Positions 45,138 through 54,319 of a DNA stretch of 55,254 bases are shown here, piece by piece. The translations under genes were made by a program, and so were the position numbers. Within the stretch, counting starts at the first letter, position 1, and the number at the start of each line of letters is the position of its first letter. Origin of the DNA: Bacillota bacterium (GTDB lineage Bacteria > Bacillota > Clostridia > Christensenellales > UBA1242); contig WRCD01000001.1 of assembly GCA_009784185.1 (NCBI GenBank), positions 1 through 55,254 of the forward strand, in the 5' to 3' direction. Under the pieces are notes generated by a model that was not told where the DNA came from, did no database searches, and was given only the letters and a program-made list of their open reading frames with translations.

Positions 45138-45271
45138 GGCTTTTACCTCCTAGTAAATGTCTTCAAGGTCATTCTAGCATAAAAAAAATAAATTGTCATT
45201 GAATTTATCAAAATTCTTCAATTTTTTACATGGTATTAAACAAACAGCATTATGTTAATAATCTTTATATT

Positions 45272-45811
45272 ATGAAAAAAGAGTTTTTTGCATATAGTAA
45301 ATATGCGGCGGCGGCTGTTGCCGGCTGTTTGAGCAGCATTGTTAACCGGCACGGCAGATTGCCGGTTGTTGTGTGCCTTGGCACCGACAGGGTGCTTGCA
45401 GATTGTTTTGGGCCTGTTGTGGGCAGCAAGCTTCTGGCTGCCGGCCTGCCGATATTTGTTTACGGCAGTCTGCAGCGGCCTGTGACAGCAATTGGTATGA
45501 AATACTGTCTGCAGTTTGTGCGTGCGCTGCATCCGCACCTGCCGGTATGGATTGTAGACGCCCAAACCAGCTTTAACAACAAGTTTGGCGTAATAACGGT
45601 TGCTGATGAATTTCAGCCGTATGTAAAGGCGGCGGAGCCATGTCCGCAGGCAGATTTGTATATTACCGCTGCCGTGTCTCAGGCGGACAAAACAAGCCTA
45701 AGGGGAGCGGCGCTTAGTGTAATAGATAAGGCAGCCGAAGTAATAAGCAACGCTATTCTTTTATCCATAAACAACACGCAGAGAACGGGGAGCAACTGCA
45801 GGCCGCTTTAG
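45272..45811 (+). CDS. yyaC: YyaC-like spore protease
   Basis: 179 residues. VVVCLGTDRVLADCFGPVVG (about 40-59) matches the DUF1256/YyaC signature (G-T-D-R-x-x-G-D-x-x-G-P-x-x-G), with Asp/Ala at the fifth position changed (A-D-C-F). VYGSLQRPVTA and VDAQTSFN are typical. YyaC is an HybD-like metalloprotease homologue expressed during sporulation; together with the SpoIID-like gene it suggests a spore-forming ancestry. ATG 45272 is chosen by alignment to the family start; no clear ribosome site is visible. Confidence 0.8.
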   Translation: MKKEFFAYSKYAAAAVAGCLSSIVNRHGRLPVVVCLGTDRVLADCFGPVVGSKLLAAGLPIFVYGSLQRPVTAIGMKYCLQFVRALHPHLPVWIVDAQTSFNNKFGVITVADEFQPYVKAAEPCPQADLYITAAVSQADKTSLRGAALSVIDKAAEVISNAILLSINNTQRTGSNCRPL

Positions 45812-45935
45812 TCTTAAAATAATTAGCTGCCGCCTGTTACTTGTTCCTTGTAAACTGATTAAAACTATTTGGCTAAATGTGTGTAGTTGTGGTACAATAC
45901 AGAGTATTATTACTATTGGCAAGGAGGCTTTAATC

Positions 45936-48122
45936 TTGGACCCAAAGAACAGACAACCCGCACGCAGACCGTTTTCGTTTTTTTATTTTTTTTCTGTAAT
46001 ACTCCTGATAGGCGTATTTGTACTAATGATATCTTCATGTTTCGGTGAAGACCGGCGCATAACAGATGATGAATTTTACAGGCAGGTGGAAGCCGGCAAC
46101 GTGTTGGAACTGAAAGGCGTAGGTTCAACCATATACGGCCTATATGTGCTAGACAGCAAGGTTAAGGAAGGAACGGCGCTGTCGGATAAGCAGCACGACT
46201 TTTATTTTACCCTAACAAGCGTTTTTGATGTGGGGGCAGTAAGAGACTTTGTAAGAGAATACAACGAAGGCAAGCCGGAAAGCGAACAGATAGTTTCTGT
46301 TTTCGGGCCTGCGGGCTTCAACTGGATGGACTTGCTGATACCGATTCTGTACATCGGGCTGATAATAGTGGTTGTTATCATTGTTTTCAGAATGTTTGCC
46401 AAAGCAAACGGCAAAAACTTTGATTTCGGCAAGACCAAGGCAAGAATGGAATCGGGCATAAAAATTACTTTTAACGATGTAGCCGGCGCAGACGAAGAAA
46501 AGCGCGAGATGCAGGAGATAGTTGAGTTTTTAAAGAATCCTAAAAAGTTTACCGACCTGGGTGCGCGTATTCCTAAGGGTGTGCTGCTGGTTGGCCCTCC
46601 GGGTACCGGAAAAACTTTGCTGGCTAAAGCAATTGCAGGCGAAGCCAACGTTCCGTTTTTTAGCATATCGGGCTCAGACTTTGTAGAAATGTTTGTCGGC
46701 GTTGGTGCGTCCAGAGTACGCGACCTATTTGAGCAAGCTAAGAAAAGTATGCCGTGCCTTGTGTTTATAGATGAGATTGACGCCGTTGGGCGTCAGCGCG
46801 GCACAGGGCTTGGAAACACAAACGACGAACGCGAGCAGACGCTTAACCAGCTGCTGGTGCAGATGGACGGGTTTGAATCCAACGACGGCATTGTGGTTAT
46901 TGCCGCAACAAACCGTCATGATGTGCTTGACCCCGCACTCTTAAGAGCCGGAAGGTTTGACAGGCGCATTACGGTTATGCAGCCGGACGTTAAAGGCAGA
47001 GAAAAGATTTTTCAGCTGCACAGTAAAAACAAGCCTATGGCAGACGGTGTTAATTTTGAGCGGATAGCCAGAAGCACGCCGGGCTTTACCGGCGCAGATA
47101 TAGAAAACGTATTAAACGAAGCCGCAATTCAGGCGGCAAGAGACAACCGGCCGGTTATTACAGCAAAAGACATTGCCGAAGGCATAAGCAAAACGCTTAT
47201 GGGTCCGCAAAAGCGCAGCAGGGTTGTAACCGAGGAGAGCAGAAAGGCAACGGCATATCATGAGGCGGGTCACGCAATTGTGGCAAAACTTGGGCAACAC
47301 AGCAAGCGCGACATTCAGGAGGTTTCTACAATTTATCGGGGCGCTGCGCTCGGGTACACTGCATCTGCTCCGTTAGAAGACAATATTACGCATAGCCGTG
47401 AAGCGCTGCTGGACGAACTGGATTTCTGCATGGCGGGGCGGGTTGCGGAAAAGCTTGTGTTCGGTTCAATTAATTCAGGCGCTGCAAATGATATTCGGCA
47501 AGCAAGCGATATTGCACGTGGTATGGTTACGCAATTGGGCATGAGCGAGAAACTGGGCTCGGTGTGCTATGAAGGGGAGACAGAGATATTTATTGGCAGG
47601 AACTATCAGCAGCACACTAAATACAGCGAAACAACCGCAGCTGCGATTGACGCAGAGGTTAAGAAACTGATTGACGAAAGCCTTGTGCGTGTTGAAAAGA
47701 CGCTGAAAGAAAACCGCAAGCTTTTAGACAGCATGGTTGATGTGCTGATGGCAAAAGAAACTATTTACAATGAAGAAGTTGAAATGCTGTTTAGCGGCAA
47801 ATCGGCAAAATCTGTAATTACGGCAATAGATAAGAGAGATAAAGAACAGGAAGAGGCATTTAGAAAGGCACGCTTAGAAAAGGCCGAAAAGGAAAAGGCC
47901 GAACTTGAGGAGCTGAGGGCAAAGGCGCTTGCGGCGTTTAACGGCGCGGCGGCCGCAGCGGGCGTAAATCTGCCGGCAACACCTGCGGCAGAGGCCAAGC
48001 CGGCCGAGATAACGGTAATTGTTAAAGATGAGAGCGTTAAACCAAAGACTGCGGCTAAACCAAAAGCGGTTAAGTCCGAAAAGGAAGCCGACGAAACGGT
48101 TGACAAAACCGATAAAAACTAA
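45936..48122 (+). CDS. ftsH: ATP-dependent zinc metalloprotease FtsH
   Basis: 728 residues from TTG 45936, 8 nt after AAGGAGG; ATG starts further upstream lack this. Two transmembrane segments (about 16-36 and 130-152) bracket an extracytoplasmic domain. The AAA+ module has Walker A GPPGTGKT, Walker B FIDEID and the SRH region [20 protein letters not shown]. Zinc ligands lie in HEAGH. The C-terminal tail (about 640-728) is a Lys/Glu/Ala coiled coil, longer than usual. FtsH degrades misfolded membrane proteins. Promoter TTGGCT-18-TACAAT (about 45870-45899). Confidence 0.97.
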   Translation: MDPKNRQPARRPFSFFYFFSVILLIGVFVLMISSCFGEDRRITDDEFYRQVEAGNVLELKGVGSTIYGLYVLDSKVKEGTALSDKQHDFYFTLTSVFDVGAVRDFVREYNEGKPESEQIVSVFGPAGFNWMDLLIPILYIGLIIVVVIIVFRMFAKANGKNFDFGKTKARMESGIKITFNDVAGADEEKREMQEIVEFLKNPKKFTDLGARIPKGVLLVGPPGTGKTLLAKAIAGEANVPFFSISGSDFVEMFVGVGASRVRDLFEQAKKSMPCLVFIDEIDAVGRQRGTGLGNTNDEREQTLNQLLVQMDGFESNDGIVVIAATNRHDVLDPALLRAGRFDRRITVMQPDVKGREKIFQLHSKNKPMADGVNFERIARSTPGFTGADIENVLNEAAIQAARDNRPVITAKDIAEGISKTLMGPQKRSRVVTEESRKATAYHEAGHAIVAKLGQHSKRDIQEVSTIYRGAALGYTASAPLEDNITHSREALLDELDFCMAGRVAEKLVFGSINSGAANDIRQASDIARGMVTQLGMSEKLGSVCYEGETEIFIGRNYQQHTKYSETTAAAIDAEVKKLIDESLVRVEKTLKENRKLLDSMVDVLMAKETIYNEEVEMLFSGKSAKSVITAIDKRDKEQEEAFRKARLEKAEKEKAELEELRAKALAAFNGAAAAAGVNLPATPAAEAKPAEITVIVKDESVKPKTAAKPKAVKSEKEADETVDKTDKN

Positions 48123-48157
48123 TATCATAGGAATACTAACTAATAAAGGGACAATAT

Positions 48158-48763
48158 ATGAACAAAATATTTGCAATAATAAGTTTAGGCCTTGTTGGAG
48201 CCTTAATAGCGGCCGTAATATTAATGGCGCTTGTGCCCGTCAATTTTAACTTAAGGCTTCAAGACAAGCCGGACCTTATAAGGGTTTACACCAACGGCTC
48301 GTTCAGTAATGACATGAATCAGAGGACATTGAGTCCAACCGTCCCAGCACATAAAGAAGCGTACGATAAAATATTGGAGCTTTACAACGATTCCGGGAAG
48401 TTCAGCACATTAAACTCGCTGTTTTTGGGGCTGTGGGGCAACAGTGTTGAACCAAGCGGTTTAACCAGTTACAAGAACGTGAGCTCTCTGTCTTCGAGCG
48501 GCACATTTGTTATAGAGTTTTTGTACAACACAAGCAAGAAAATGCTGGATAACCGCGGCAACACGTTTGTGCACGGAATTGGGGATGTAGAACAATATTA
48601 TACGAGATTGTTTATTCCGGTGGCTAACAGGGACGAGGTTGCAACATTAACATATTATGTTACCAACAATACCGCTGCAGATAACCCGAGCATGAACCTG
48701 ATATACACCGCATACGCAAATCAGGCGGCATTGCACGAATATCTTGCTACACTGTTTGAATAA
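48158..48763 (+). CDS. Single-pass membrane protein of unknown function
   Basis: 201 residues. The N-terminal transmembrane segment (about 5-27) has signal-anchor character, with most of the protein outside. Soluble part contains a Ser/Thr-rich region. Weak AAAGGGA before the ATG. Placed just after ftsH and probably co-transcribed. No family recognised. Confidence 0.65.
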   Translation: MNKIFAIISLGLVGALIAAVILMALVPVNFNLRLQDKPDLIRVYTNGSFSNDMNQRTLSPTVPAHKEAYDKILELYNDSGKFSTLNSLFLGLWGNSVEPSGLTSYKNVSSLSSSGTFVIEFLYNTSKKMLDNRGNTFVHGIGDVEQYYTRLFIPVANRDEVATLTYYVTNNTAADNPSMNLIYTAYANQAALHEYLATLFE

Positions 48764-48767
48764 TATT

Positions 48768-48803
48768 GTAAAAAACACCGCGTAAGCGGTGTTTTGTTTT
48801 TAA
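48768..48803. terminator. Bidirectional terminator
   Basis: AAAACACCGC-GTAA-GCGGTGTTTT. Confidence 0.85.
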
Positions 48804-50176
48804 AGCGAACGGTACACGCTCATAAGCTTGTTCCAGGTAATTGGCCCTACAATGCCATCTACCGCAAGGTCAAACAAACGCTGGAATGTGGTTACGGCCT
48901 GCAATGTAATCGGTCCGAATATGCCGTCTTCAACCAGACGCGGGATTGATGGGAAACTGGGCTGGATTAGATTCAGATATCTTTGAAGGGTGCGCACATC
49001 TTCTCCGCGTGACCCTACTCTAAGCAGCGTGCCGGGGAACGGCGGAGTAACCGGCGGCTGCGCTCCGCCGTCCGGCGGTCTTGGAACCGTGCCTTTAACC
49101 GAATTAAACACTTCATACAGCTTGCGCCACGTGCTTGGTCCTACAATACCGTCTGCCGTAAGACCGTTGTTACGCTGAAATTCGCGCACCGTGTTGTCTG
49201 TCTGGCTGCCAAACACTCCGTCCTGTGTTGTATATGGAATGAAGTCGTAAAACTCACTGATATAATCCAGAATAAATTGCAGTAGCAGCACGTTCTCGCC
49301 CCTTGAGCCTGTTTTTATTACTGCTGTGGGAGGCGTGGTGCCAATACCTATTCTCTCTCCCTCGCTGTTAAGTTCGGCTAGTTTTACCACGCCTACAAAC
49401 ACAGAGTTAATTTTATTCCATGTGCCGCGTCCAACAATGCCGTCCACCAGCAGCCCGAATGTGCGCTGGAATACTCTCACGGCAGATTCGGTTTGGGCAT
49501 CAAATGTGCCGTTTGGGTTTGCAATTTTCGTTATCAGCGGAAAGTTTACCCCAATCCTGTTTAAGTAACGCTGCATAAGCTGTACATTGGTTCCGGTTGA
49601 GCCAAGGCGTAATGTACCGGGGAATGATTCCTGAATGCTGCGGATATTATTGCTGGTTGCTATTTCAATGTCGTTGCCGTAATACCGCTTTAGTATCTGC
49701 AGAGGGGTCAGCCCCTGATTGGCTAAAGTTACTGTTCCCCATTGGCTGAGGCCCGCACAGGTGCTGGTTGTGCCGTTGCAATAAGATGAAAAAATCGGGT
49801 TGTTAAAGCCCTCGCGCCTGATAAATTGGTTAAACACGGCATTTGCAATAGTCCGGATGTTTGCAAATATGTTTCTTCCATGCACATAATACTGGTCGTA
49901 TGCGGTTGAGTTGGTAATATCAAAATTGAAGCCGCGGCTTCGGTACCACTCGGTGTATACCCTGTTCAGCGCAAACGTAGTTATTGCGTGGATGTTGGCA
50001 ACAAGCGCCGCTTGCGGCCAGGTCGGATAAATCTCGCTGCTTGCAACGTTTGCTATGTAATCGGCAAACGGAACCCGCACATTTTGTGCTGCGGCGTTGT
50101 TTGGAGAGCCCAGGTGTACCGTAATAAAGTCCGGGATAATAACAGGGCGCACCGGGCGGTTTGGGGCGTCTGCCAT
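48800..50176 (-). CDS. SpoIID/LytB-like protein with three peptidoglycan-binding repeats
   Basis: 458 residues. The N-terminal domain (about 25-190) resembles SpoIID/LytB amidase enhancers: SSEIYPTWPQAAL, AITTFALNR, AYDQYYV and CAGLSQWG. Three PG-binding-1 domains follow (about 195-265, 285-360, 385-458), each with DG(I/V)-V/F-G-x-x-T and a W-x-K-L end. No signal peptide is visible. In clostridia this architecture belongs to spore-cortex or wall remodelling proteins. It begins 3 bp after the upstream small gene. Confidence 0.8.
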   Translation of the reverse strand: MADAPNRPVRPVIIPDFITVHLGSPNNAAAQNVRVPFADYIANVASSEIYPTWPQAALVANIHAITTFALNRVYTEWYRSRGFNFDITNSTAYDQYYVHGRNIFANIRTIANAVFNQFIRREGFNNPIFSSYCNGTTSTCAGLSQWGTVTLANQGLTPLQILKRYYGNDIEIATSNNIRSIQESFPGTLRLGSTGTNVQLMQRYLNRIGVNFPLITKIANPNGTFDAQTESAVRVFQRTFGLLVDGIVGRGTWNKINSVFVGVVKLAELNSEGERIGIGTTPPTAVIKTGSRGENVLLLQFILDYISEFYDFIPYTTQDGVFGSQTDNTVREFQRNNGLTADGIVGPSTWRKLYEVFNSVKGTVPRPPDGGAQPPVTPPFPGTLLRVGSRGEDVRTLQRYLNLIQPSFPSIPRLVEDGIFGPITLQAVTTFQRLFDLAVDGIVGPITWNKLMSVYRSL

Positions 50177-50179
50177 GGG

Positions 50180-50545
50180 TTAACACCCCCAGTCCCGGTA
50201 ATAGCTGCTTGCCGCAACCTGAGCCGTATCGGCCGGCTGAAGCACAACGGGCAGAACCGCTTCGGCTGTTGCAACAACCGAGGCCGGCTGGTTTTCCAGC
50301 GGAACAAACCCTTGCCTTTTTACGCTGACGTAAACAGGCGTGTACGCCATGCCGGTATAGTTCGGATCCAATGTGTAAGACACATCCGGTGCGTCTATTT
50401 CCACGATGGGTGCGTCTCCGTTTGCATCTGTGGTTAACGAATGCAGCAATTGACCGTTCTCGTCAACCACTGTAATTTCTGCTCCCTCAACCGGCAAATT
50501 GCCCATTGCAGAGCTGACGGTAATATGTAAAAATCCTTTTTGCAT
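50180..50545 (-). CDS. Carboxypeptidase-regulatory-like beta-sandwich protein
   Basis: 121 residues. FLHITVSSAMGNLPVEGAEI, TVVDENGQLLHSLTTDANGD and YVSVKRQGFVPLENQ fit a CarboxypepD_reg-like or PEGA-type beta sandwich. It ends in YYRDWGC. AAAGGAGAG precedes the ATG. Immediately upstream of the SpoIID-like gene, so it is likely its structural partner. Confidence 0.7.
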   Translation of the reverse strand: MQKGFLHITVSSAMGNLPVEGAEITVVDENGQLLHSLTTDANGDAPIVEIDAPDVSYTLDPNYTGMAYTPVYVSVKRQGFVPLENQPASVVATAEAVLPVVLQPADTAQVAASSYYRDWGC

Positions 50546-50601
50546 GATTCTCTCCTTTTAAAATAGTATATGAGAAAGCAAAAAGTTTGTGAAAACGAAA
50601 C

Positions 50602-50632
50602 AAAAATTCCCCTCTATAAGAGGGGATTTTTT
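50602..50632. repeat. Half type A unit acting as a terminator (A8)
   Basis: AAAAATTCCCCTCT-ATA-AGAGGGGATTTTTT: only the first hairpin of a type A unit, flanked by A and T runs. It forms a near-perfect bidirectional terminator after the cytidine deaminase gene. Confidence 0.75.
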
Positions 50633-50660
50633 ACAAGTTTTTATTTGTCTTTTATGGTAT

Positions 50661-51104
50661 TTATTTAGGTATTTCTTCACGCCAGCTTGGCTTGCCGTAT
50701 CTGCTGGCTCCCCACCATAGCGGCATAGTTTCACCCAGCTTAATAGACTCCCCTGTTTTCAGGTTAAGTAAAATTTCGCATTCCGGCGAGTGCGGGCTGA
50801 ACTGCATTAAAAACTCCCTGCAGGCTCCGCACGGCATACTTGGACCATGGTCTCGGTAAAGGCAAACGAGATGCGTAATGTATTCATTTTTGTTTGCTTC
50901 AAACACCTTATATATTGCAATACGCTCACTGCAGAAGTTTAGTGCGCATCTTGAATCCAGATTAACAGCAACATAGATGTTTCCTTTATTGGTCAGCACC
51001 GCGGTGCTTACGTATCCGCCTTTCATAAACGGCGTTGGGGTGCGCTCGGCAGTTTGTGCCTTTTTTGCGGCACTGTATAACGGCTTCCAATCAAACTTTT
51101 TCAT
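50661..51104 (-). CDS. cdd: Cytidine deaminase-like protein
   Basis: 147 residues, zinc-dependent. The motif CSER (residues about 56-59, where the family has C/H-A-E) and the PCGACRE pair (about 94-100) supply the zinc ligands and catalytic Glu. It would deaminate cytidine/deoxycytidine for pyrimidine salvage, or a related base. AAGGAAG precedes the ATG. The C-terminus is Trp-rich (MPLWWGASRYG), unusual. Confidence 0.85.
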   Translation of the reverse strand: MKKFDWKPLYSAAKKAQTAERTPTPFMKGGYVSTAVLTNKGNIYVAVNLDSRCALNFCSERIAIYKVFEANKNEYITHLVCLYRDHGPSMPCGACREFLMQFSPHSPECEILLNLKTGESIKLGETMPLWWGASRYGKPSWREEIPK

Positions 51105-51341
51105 AAACGCTACTTCCTTTTTGTTAGAATATCACAAACGGCATGATTTATCAAATAAATAATACCTATATCAATTTGTTTGCGTTTATTTTCATGGTTT
51201 GTTATACTCTTAACAACTTTTTAAGATTTTATGGGGTATTTTATCTTAAAGGCATAGGGGATATAAAAATAAAAAGTTCTAAAATTACTTATTAAAGCAT
51301 AAGTGATTGTTTTTTGTTGTTACGGGGATAAAGGAGATGTC

Positions 51342-53108
51342 ATGAGATTAGTTTCGTTCAGGGTTCAAAACTTCAGGTCTGTATTAGACAGCGGCTGGGT
51401 GGCCTGTCAGAACATTACTGCAATTGCGGGCGTAAACGAAGCCGGCAAAAGCAATATTATGCGGGCACTGTGGAAGCTTAAGCCTGCTTTCAGGCAGGAC
51501 AACAAAATTTTGCACAGCGATATTCCGCGTGACAGGTTTGACAGCATTTTAGAGTCTGATGAACTGCCTGTATTTATATCCGCCAAGTTTAAGCTGGAGC
51601 CAAAAGACCTGGGTGCGCTCCGGAAGTTTTTTCCTACCGTTAAGCCGTTTGATACGGTAATTGTTTCGCGCACTCTTAACGGCAAATATATGGTAGAGGT
51701 GCCGGTATCGGTGTCCGGTGAAGAAGCGCAGAAACTGCACGACTTTGTAATCAGAATTTTGCCGGGCTTTATATACTACAGCAATTACGGAAATCTGGAC
51801 AGCAACATTTATCTTCCGCAAATGTTAAACAAGTTTAACAAGGCGGGTGTTAACGCAGCAAGCCTGGCCAAGCGCCGCACAATTAAACTGCTTTTGATGT
51901 ACGCGGGCATCACTACCGAAATGCTGCAGGAGGACTTGCCTGCCCTGTCGGCGGACGCGTCAAATCTAACTGCGGCACAGTTATCTAAGCTGGCCGAAAC
52001 AAAAGAGACGTATAAAAAGAAGTTTGCCGAAGCGGGCGTAAAATTAAGTGCTGATTTTAACAAATGGTGGAGCCAGGGAAATTACAGGTTTGAAATCGTT
52101 TTTGAAGGCGAAAACCTAAAAATCTGGGTAACGGACAGCCTTGGCAACCGAGCTCCGCTTGAAGAGCGCAGTGTGGGAATGCAATGGTTCCTGTCTTTCT
52201 TTCTGGTATTTAGTCTTGAAAGCGAGTTCTTTTACTCAAACACTATTCTGCTGCTGGACGAGAGCGGCATGACGTTGCATAGTCTGGCGCAGCAGGACCT
52301 GGTTAGGTTCTTTGAAAAACTTAGCAAAAACAACCAGCTTGTATATACTACTCATAGCAGTTTTATGCTTCCGGCAGAGCACCTTAACCGCACCAAGGTT
52401 GTGTATCGTGATAAGTTCGGTCACAGTATTGTTGCGGATTCGTTAAGAGTAAACGCCGAGCATAGCAATGAGGCCAGCCTGTTTCCGGTTCATTCATCTG
52501 TAAGCATGGAGGTTTCGCGCTCGATTCTTAGCGGATGTACTCCGGTTATTGTAGTACACAATGCAGACCAGTATCTGTTAAGCGGGATTAAAAACTACTT
52601 AAGCGGAAAAGGCAAGTACCGCGGCTTTAACGAACTGGTGTTTGTTGCAACGGGAGTTAACGGCATTGAAGGCACGGCGCAAGTGCTTAGCAACAACTCT
52701 GATTTGCCGAATGTGTTCCTGTCCAGTGATTACGACGGACGGCAATTAAAGAAAGTGCTTGCAAACGGTGTATATAAAGCAGACAGTGAATACTTGATAT
52801 CTGTATCCGATTTCGGCAACTTTATTACGCTTGAAGATACATTGCCGCTGAGTTTAATTTTATCTGCGGCCGGTACGTATATAACCAAGCTGGTGGGTGC
52901 GGCGTTTGAGTTTGACCCGTCTGAGACATACATAAAGCAGATACAGGAATATGCCTACAAAAACAATATAGAGCTGCCCGGCAACTTCCGCGAGGAAATA
53001 GCTAAGCGGATAAAGCTATTTATGATGCGCCAATATGACAGGGTAAGCGTTCCAAGAAAATGCCGCAAAGCCTGGGAAGCGATACTCAACAAGTTGACTT
53101 ATTGTTAA
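51342..53108 (+). CDS. OLD-like AAA ATPase with degenerate TOPRIM region
   Basis: 588 residues from ATG 51342 (AAGGAG upstream). SMC/RecF-type Walker A IAGVNEAGKSNIMRA (about 26-40) opens the ATPase; MQWFLSFFLVF, ILLLDESGMTLHSLAQ (Walker B/D-loop) and VYTTHSSFML follow. The C-terminal part has TOPRIM-like blocks (LSSDYDGRQLKK near residue 465, then FITLEDTLP), but the usual first acidic residue (V-E-G-x-x-E) appears as VVHNADQY. OLD nucleases act in phage defence and DNA repair. This may be an inactive or divergent member. Confidence 0.7.
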   Translation: MRLVSFRVQNFRSVLDSGWVACQNITAIAGVNEAGKSNIMRALWKLKPAFRQDNKILHSDIPRDRFDSILESDELPVFISAKFKLEPKDLGALRKFFPTVKPFDTVIVSRTLNGKYMVEVPVSVSGEEAQKLHDFVIRILPGFIYYSNYGNLDSNIYLPQMLNKFNKAGVNAASLAKRRTIKLLLMYAGITTEMLQEDLPALSADASNLTAAQLSKLAETKETYKKKFAEAGVKLSADFNKWWSQGNYRFEIVFEGENLKIWVTDSLGNRAPLEERSVGMQWFLSFFLVFSLESEFFYSNTILLLDESGMTLHSLAQQDLVRFFEKLSKNNQLVYTTHSSFMLPAEHLNRTKVVYRDKFGHSIVADSLRVNAEHSNEASLFPVHSSVSMEVSRSILSGCTPVIVVHNADQYLLSGIKNYLSGKGKYRGFNELVFVATGVNGIEGTAQVLSNNSDLPNVFLSSDYDGRQLKKVLANGVYKADSEYLISVSDFGNFITLEDTLPLSLILSAAGTYITKLVGAAFEFDPSETYIKQIQEYAYKNNIELPGNFREEIAKRIKLFMMRQYDRVSVPRKCRKAWEAILNKLTYC

Positions 53109-53109
53109 T

Positions 53110-53155
53110 AATTCCCCTCTATAAGAGGGGTGGCGCCGTAGGCGACGGGGTGTGG
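53110..53155. repeat. Type A repeat, single (A9)
   Basis: AATTCCCCTCTATAAGAGGG + GTGGCGCC-GTA-GGCGAC + GGGGTGTGG. The best-preserved single unit; it starts directly at the OLD-like stop codon. Confidence 0.88.
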
Positions 53156-53165
53156 ATAGAGAAAA

Positions 53166-53226
53166 AGCGAAGAACTAATTCTTCGCTTTTTCAACCAACG
53201 GTTTAGCAATTCTACCGCTGGTTGAT
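53166..53226. promoter_or_regulatory. Terminator hairpin and adjacent inverted repeat
   Basis: GCGAAGAA-CTAA-TTCTTCGC-TTTTTC (53169-53193) ends the OLD-like gene. Next to it, CAACCAACGG...CCGCTGGTTG (about 53192-53225) is an imperfect 10-bp inverted repeat about 60 bp before the XRE-type regulator gene and could be its operator. Confidence 0.55.
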
Positions 53227-53290
53227 AGTTTTTTGTTGCAATCGCTATGTTTTGGGTATAAAATAATAGCGTAACAGGGAGGAAATTGTT

Positions 53291-54130
53291 ATGAATGAAA
53301 TTGTAATTGGAGCTAAAATTGCAGACGGCAGGAAAAGCAAGGAGCTGAGTCAGGCTCAGTTTGCGGAGTTGTTAAACGTAAGCCCGCAGGCGGTCAGTAA
53401 ATGGGAGCGCGGCGAAAGCCTGCCGGATATTATTATGCTTAATAAAATTGCTTCTGTAATAGGTGTGGACATGAATCATTTTTCAGATGCGGGAAGCGAG
53501 CCCAGACAGGAGAGCAAAAAAAGCGGCAGGACCCGCAATATGTCGTTTGGAGAGTGGAAGGATTCGGACTTCTCCGGCATTAAAGACTTGCATGATAAGT
53601 TAAGTTGCAGCAACGTTGAGCGCTGCCAGTTTAGAGATACCGATTTGCAGAACACAACATTTAGAGCAAACAATATGACGGACAATGATTTTAGCGGTGC
53701 CAATATGCGCGGCTGCAAGTTTAGTATGGCAAATGCAGAGGGCAACAACTTTGCCGATGCCGACCTTAGCGGCATAGAAACAAGCATATCAAATTTTGAT
53801 GACAACAACTTTACAGGCGCAAACTTGACGGGTGCCAGATTTAAGCTGGGCAACTTTGACGGAAACGTTCTGTCTCACGCAACGCTGGATAACACCGAAT
53901 TTAATAAATGCGATATTAAAAAGGTTGTGTTCGGCGGCAGCATCACGGATTGCGCGTTTATTTTTTGCGGCTTCAAGAAGGTTGAGTTTGTAGATGCAAC
54001 AATTAAAAACATCTTTATTAAAGGCAAAATGAAAGGCGTTGCGTTTATCAATTGTAAGGCAGATAAAATATCGCTGGCGTTTATTAAGGCCGCAGGTGCC
54101 GATGTAAGCGGAATTACGATTGAGGAGTAA
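53291..54130 (+). CDS. XRE-type helix-turn-helix fused to pentapeptide repeats
   Basis: 279 residues. An HTH_3 domain (about 9-62; SQAQFAELLNVSPQAVSKWE) is fused to a pentapeptide-repeat region (about 80-275), read as A(D/N)(L/F)xx blocks such as FSGANMRGCKFSMANAEG. Pentapeptide repeats form a right-handed beta helix; in Qnr/MfpA proteins it mimics DNA and protects gyrase. Whether this one binds gyrase is unknown. GGGAGG precedes the ATG. An inverted repeat upstream suggests autoregulation. Confidence 0.85.
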   Translation: MNEIVIGAKIADGRKSKELSQAQFAELLNVSPQAVSKWERGESLPDIIMLNKIASVIGVDMNHFSDAGSEPRQESKKSGRTRNMSFGEWKDSDFSGIKDLHDKLSCSNVERCQFRDTDLQNTTFRANNMTDNDFSGANMRGCKFSMANAEGNNFADADLSGIETSISNFDDNNFTGANLTGARFKLGNFDGNVLSHATLDNTEFNKCDIKKVVFGGSITDCAFIFCGFKKVEFVDATIKNIFIKGKMKGVAFINCKADKISLAFIKAAGADVSGITIEE

Positions 54131-54145
54131 ACACATAAAATCCTC

Positions 54146-54174
54146 TTGACAGACAAACAGTTTTATATTACAAT
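54146..54174 (+). promoter_or_regulatory. mnmE promoter
   Basis: TTGACA (54146-54151), 17 bp, TACAAT (54169-54174). Confidence 0.65.
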
Positions 54175-54185
54175 ATTCTCAAATA

Positions 54186-54299
54186 AAACTTGGTGGAAGC
54201 AGGTTTTGTGGGCAGCCACACCCCGCCCCTGACGGGGCACCCCTCTTGTAGAGGGGAATTAGAGGTGTGGATTGTTTGCAGGTTGCGGGTGCCAAGTTT
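54186..54299. other. Leader hairpin of mnmE holding a type A repeat (A10) in its loop
   Basis: AAACTTGG (54186-54193) pairs with CCAAGTTT (54292-54299), which is followed by TTGTTTTTAGG, a terminator-like U-run just before the ribosome site. The type A unit A10 (54217-54260) lies inside the loop. This suggests an insertion into a pre-existing hairpin, or a leader switch. Confidence 0.45.
54217..54260. repeat. Type A repeat, single, inverted (A10)
   Basis: CACACCCCGCCCCTGACGGGG then CACCCCTC-TTGTA-GAGGGGAATT, in the mnmE leader. Confidence 0.85.
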
Positions 54300-54319
54300 T
54301 TGTTTTTAGGAGAATTTTT

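Noticed and set aside
51225..51265. Possible degraded type A unit (TTTTATCTTAAAGGCATAGGGG)
   Set aside because: Matches only part of one hairpin side with no partner; could be chance in an AT-rich leader.
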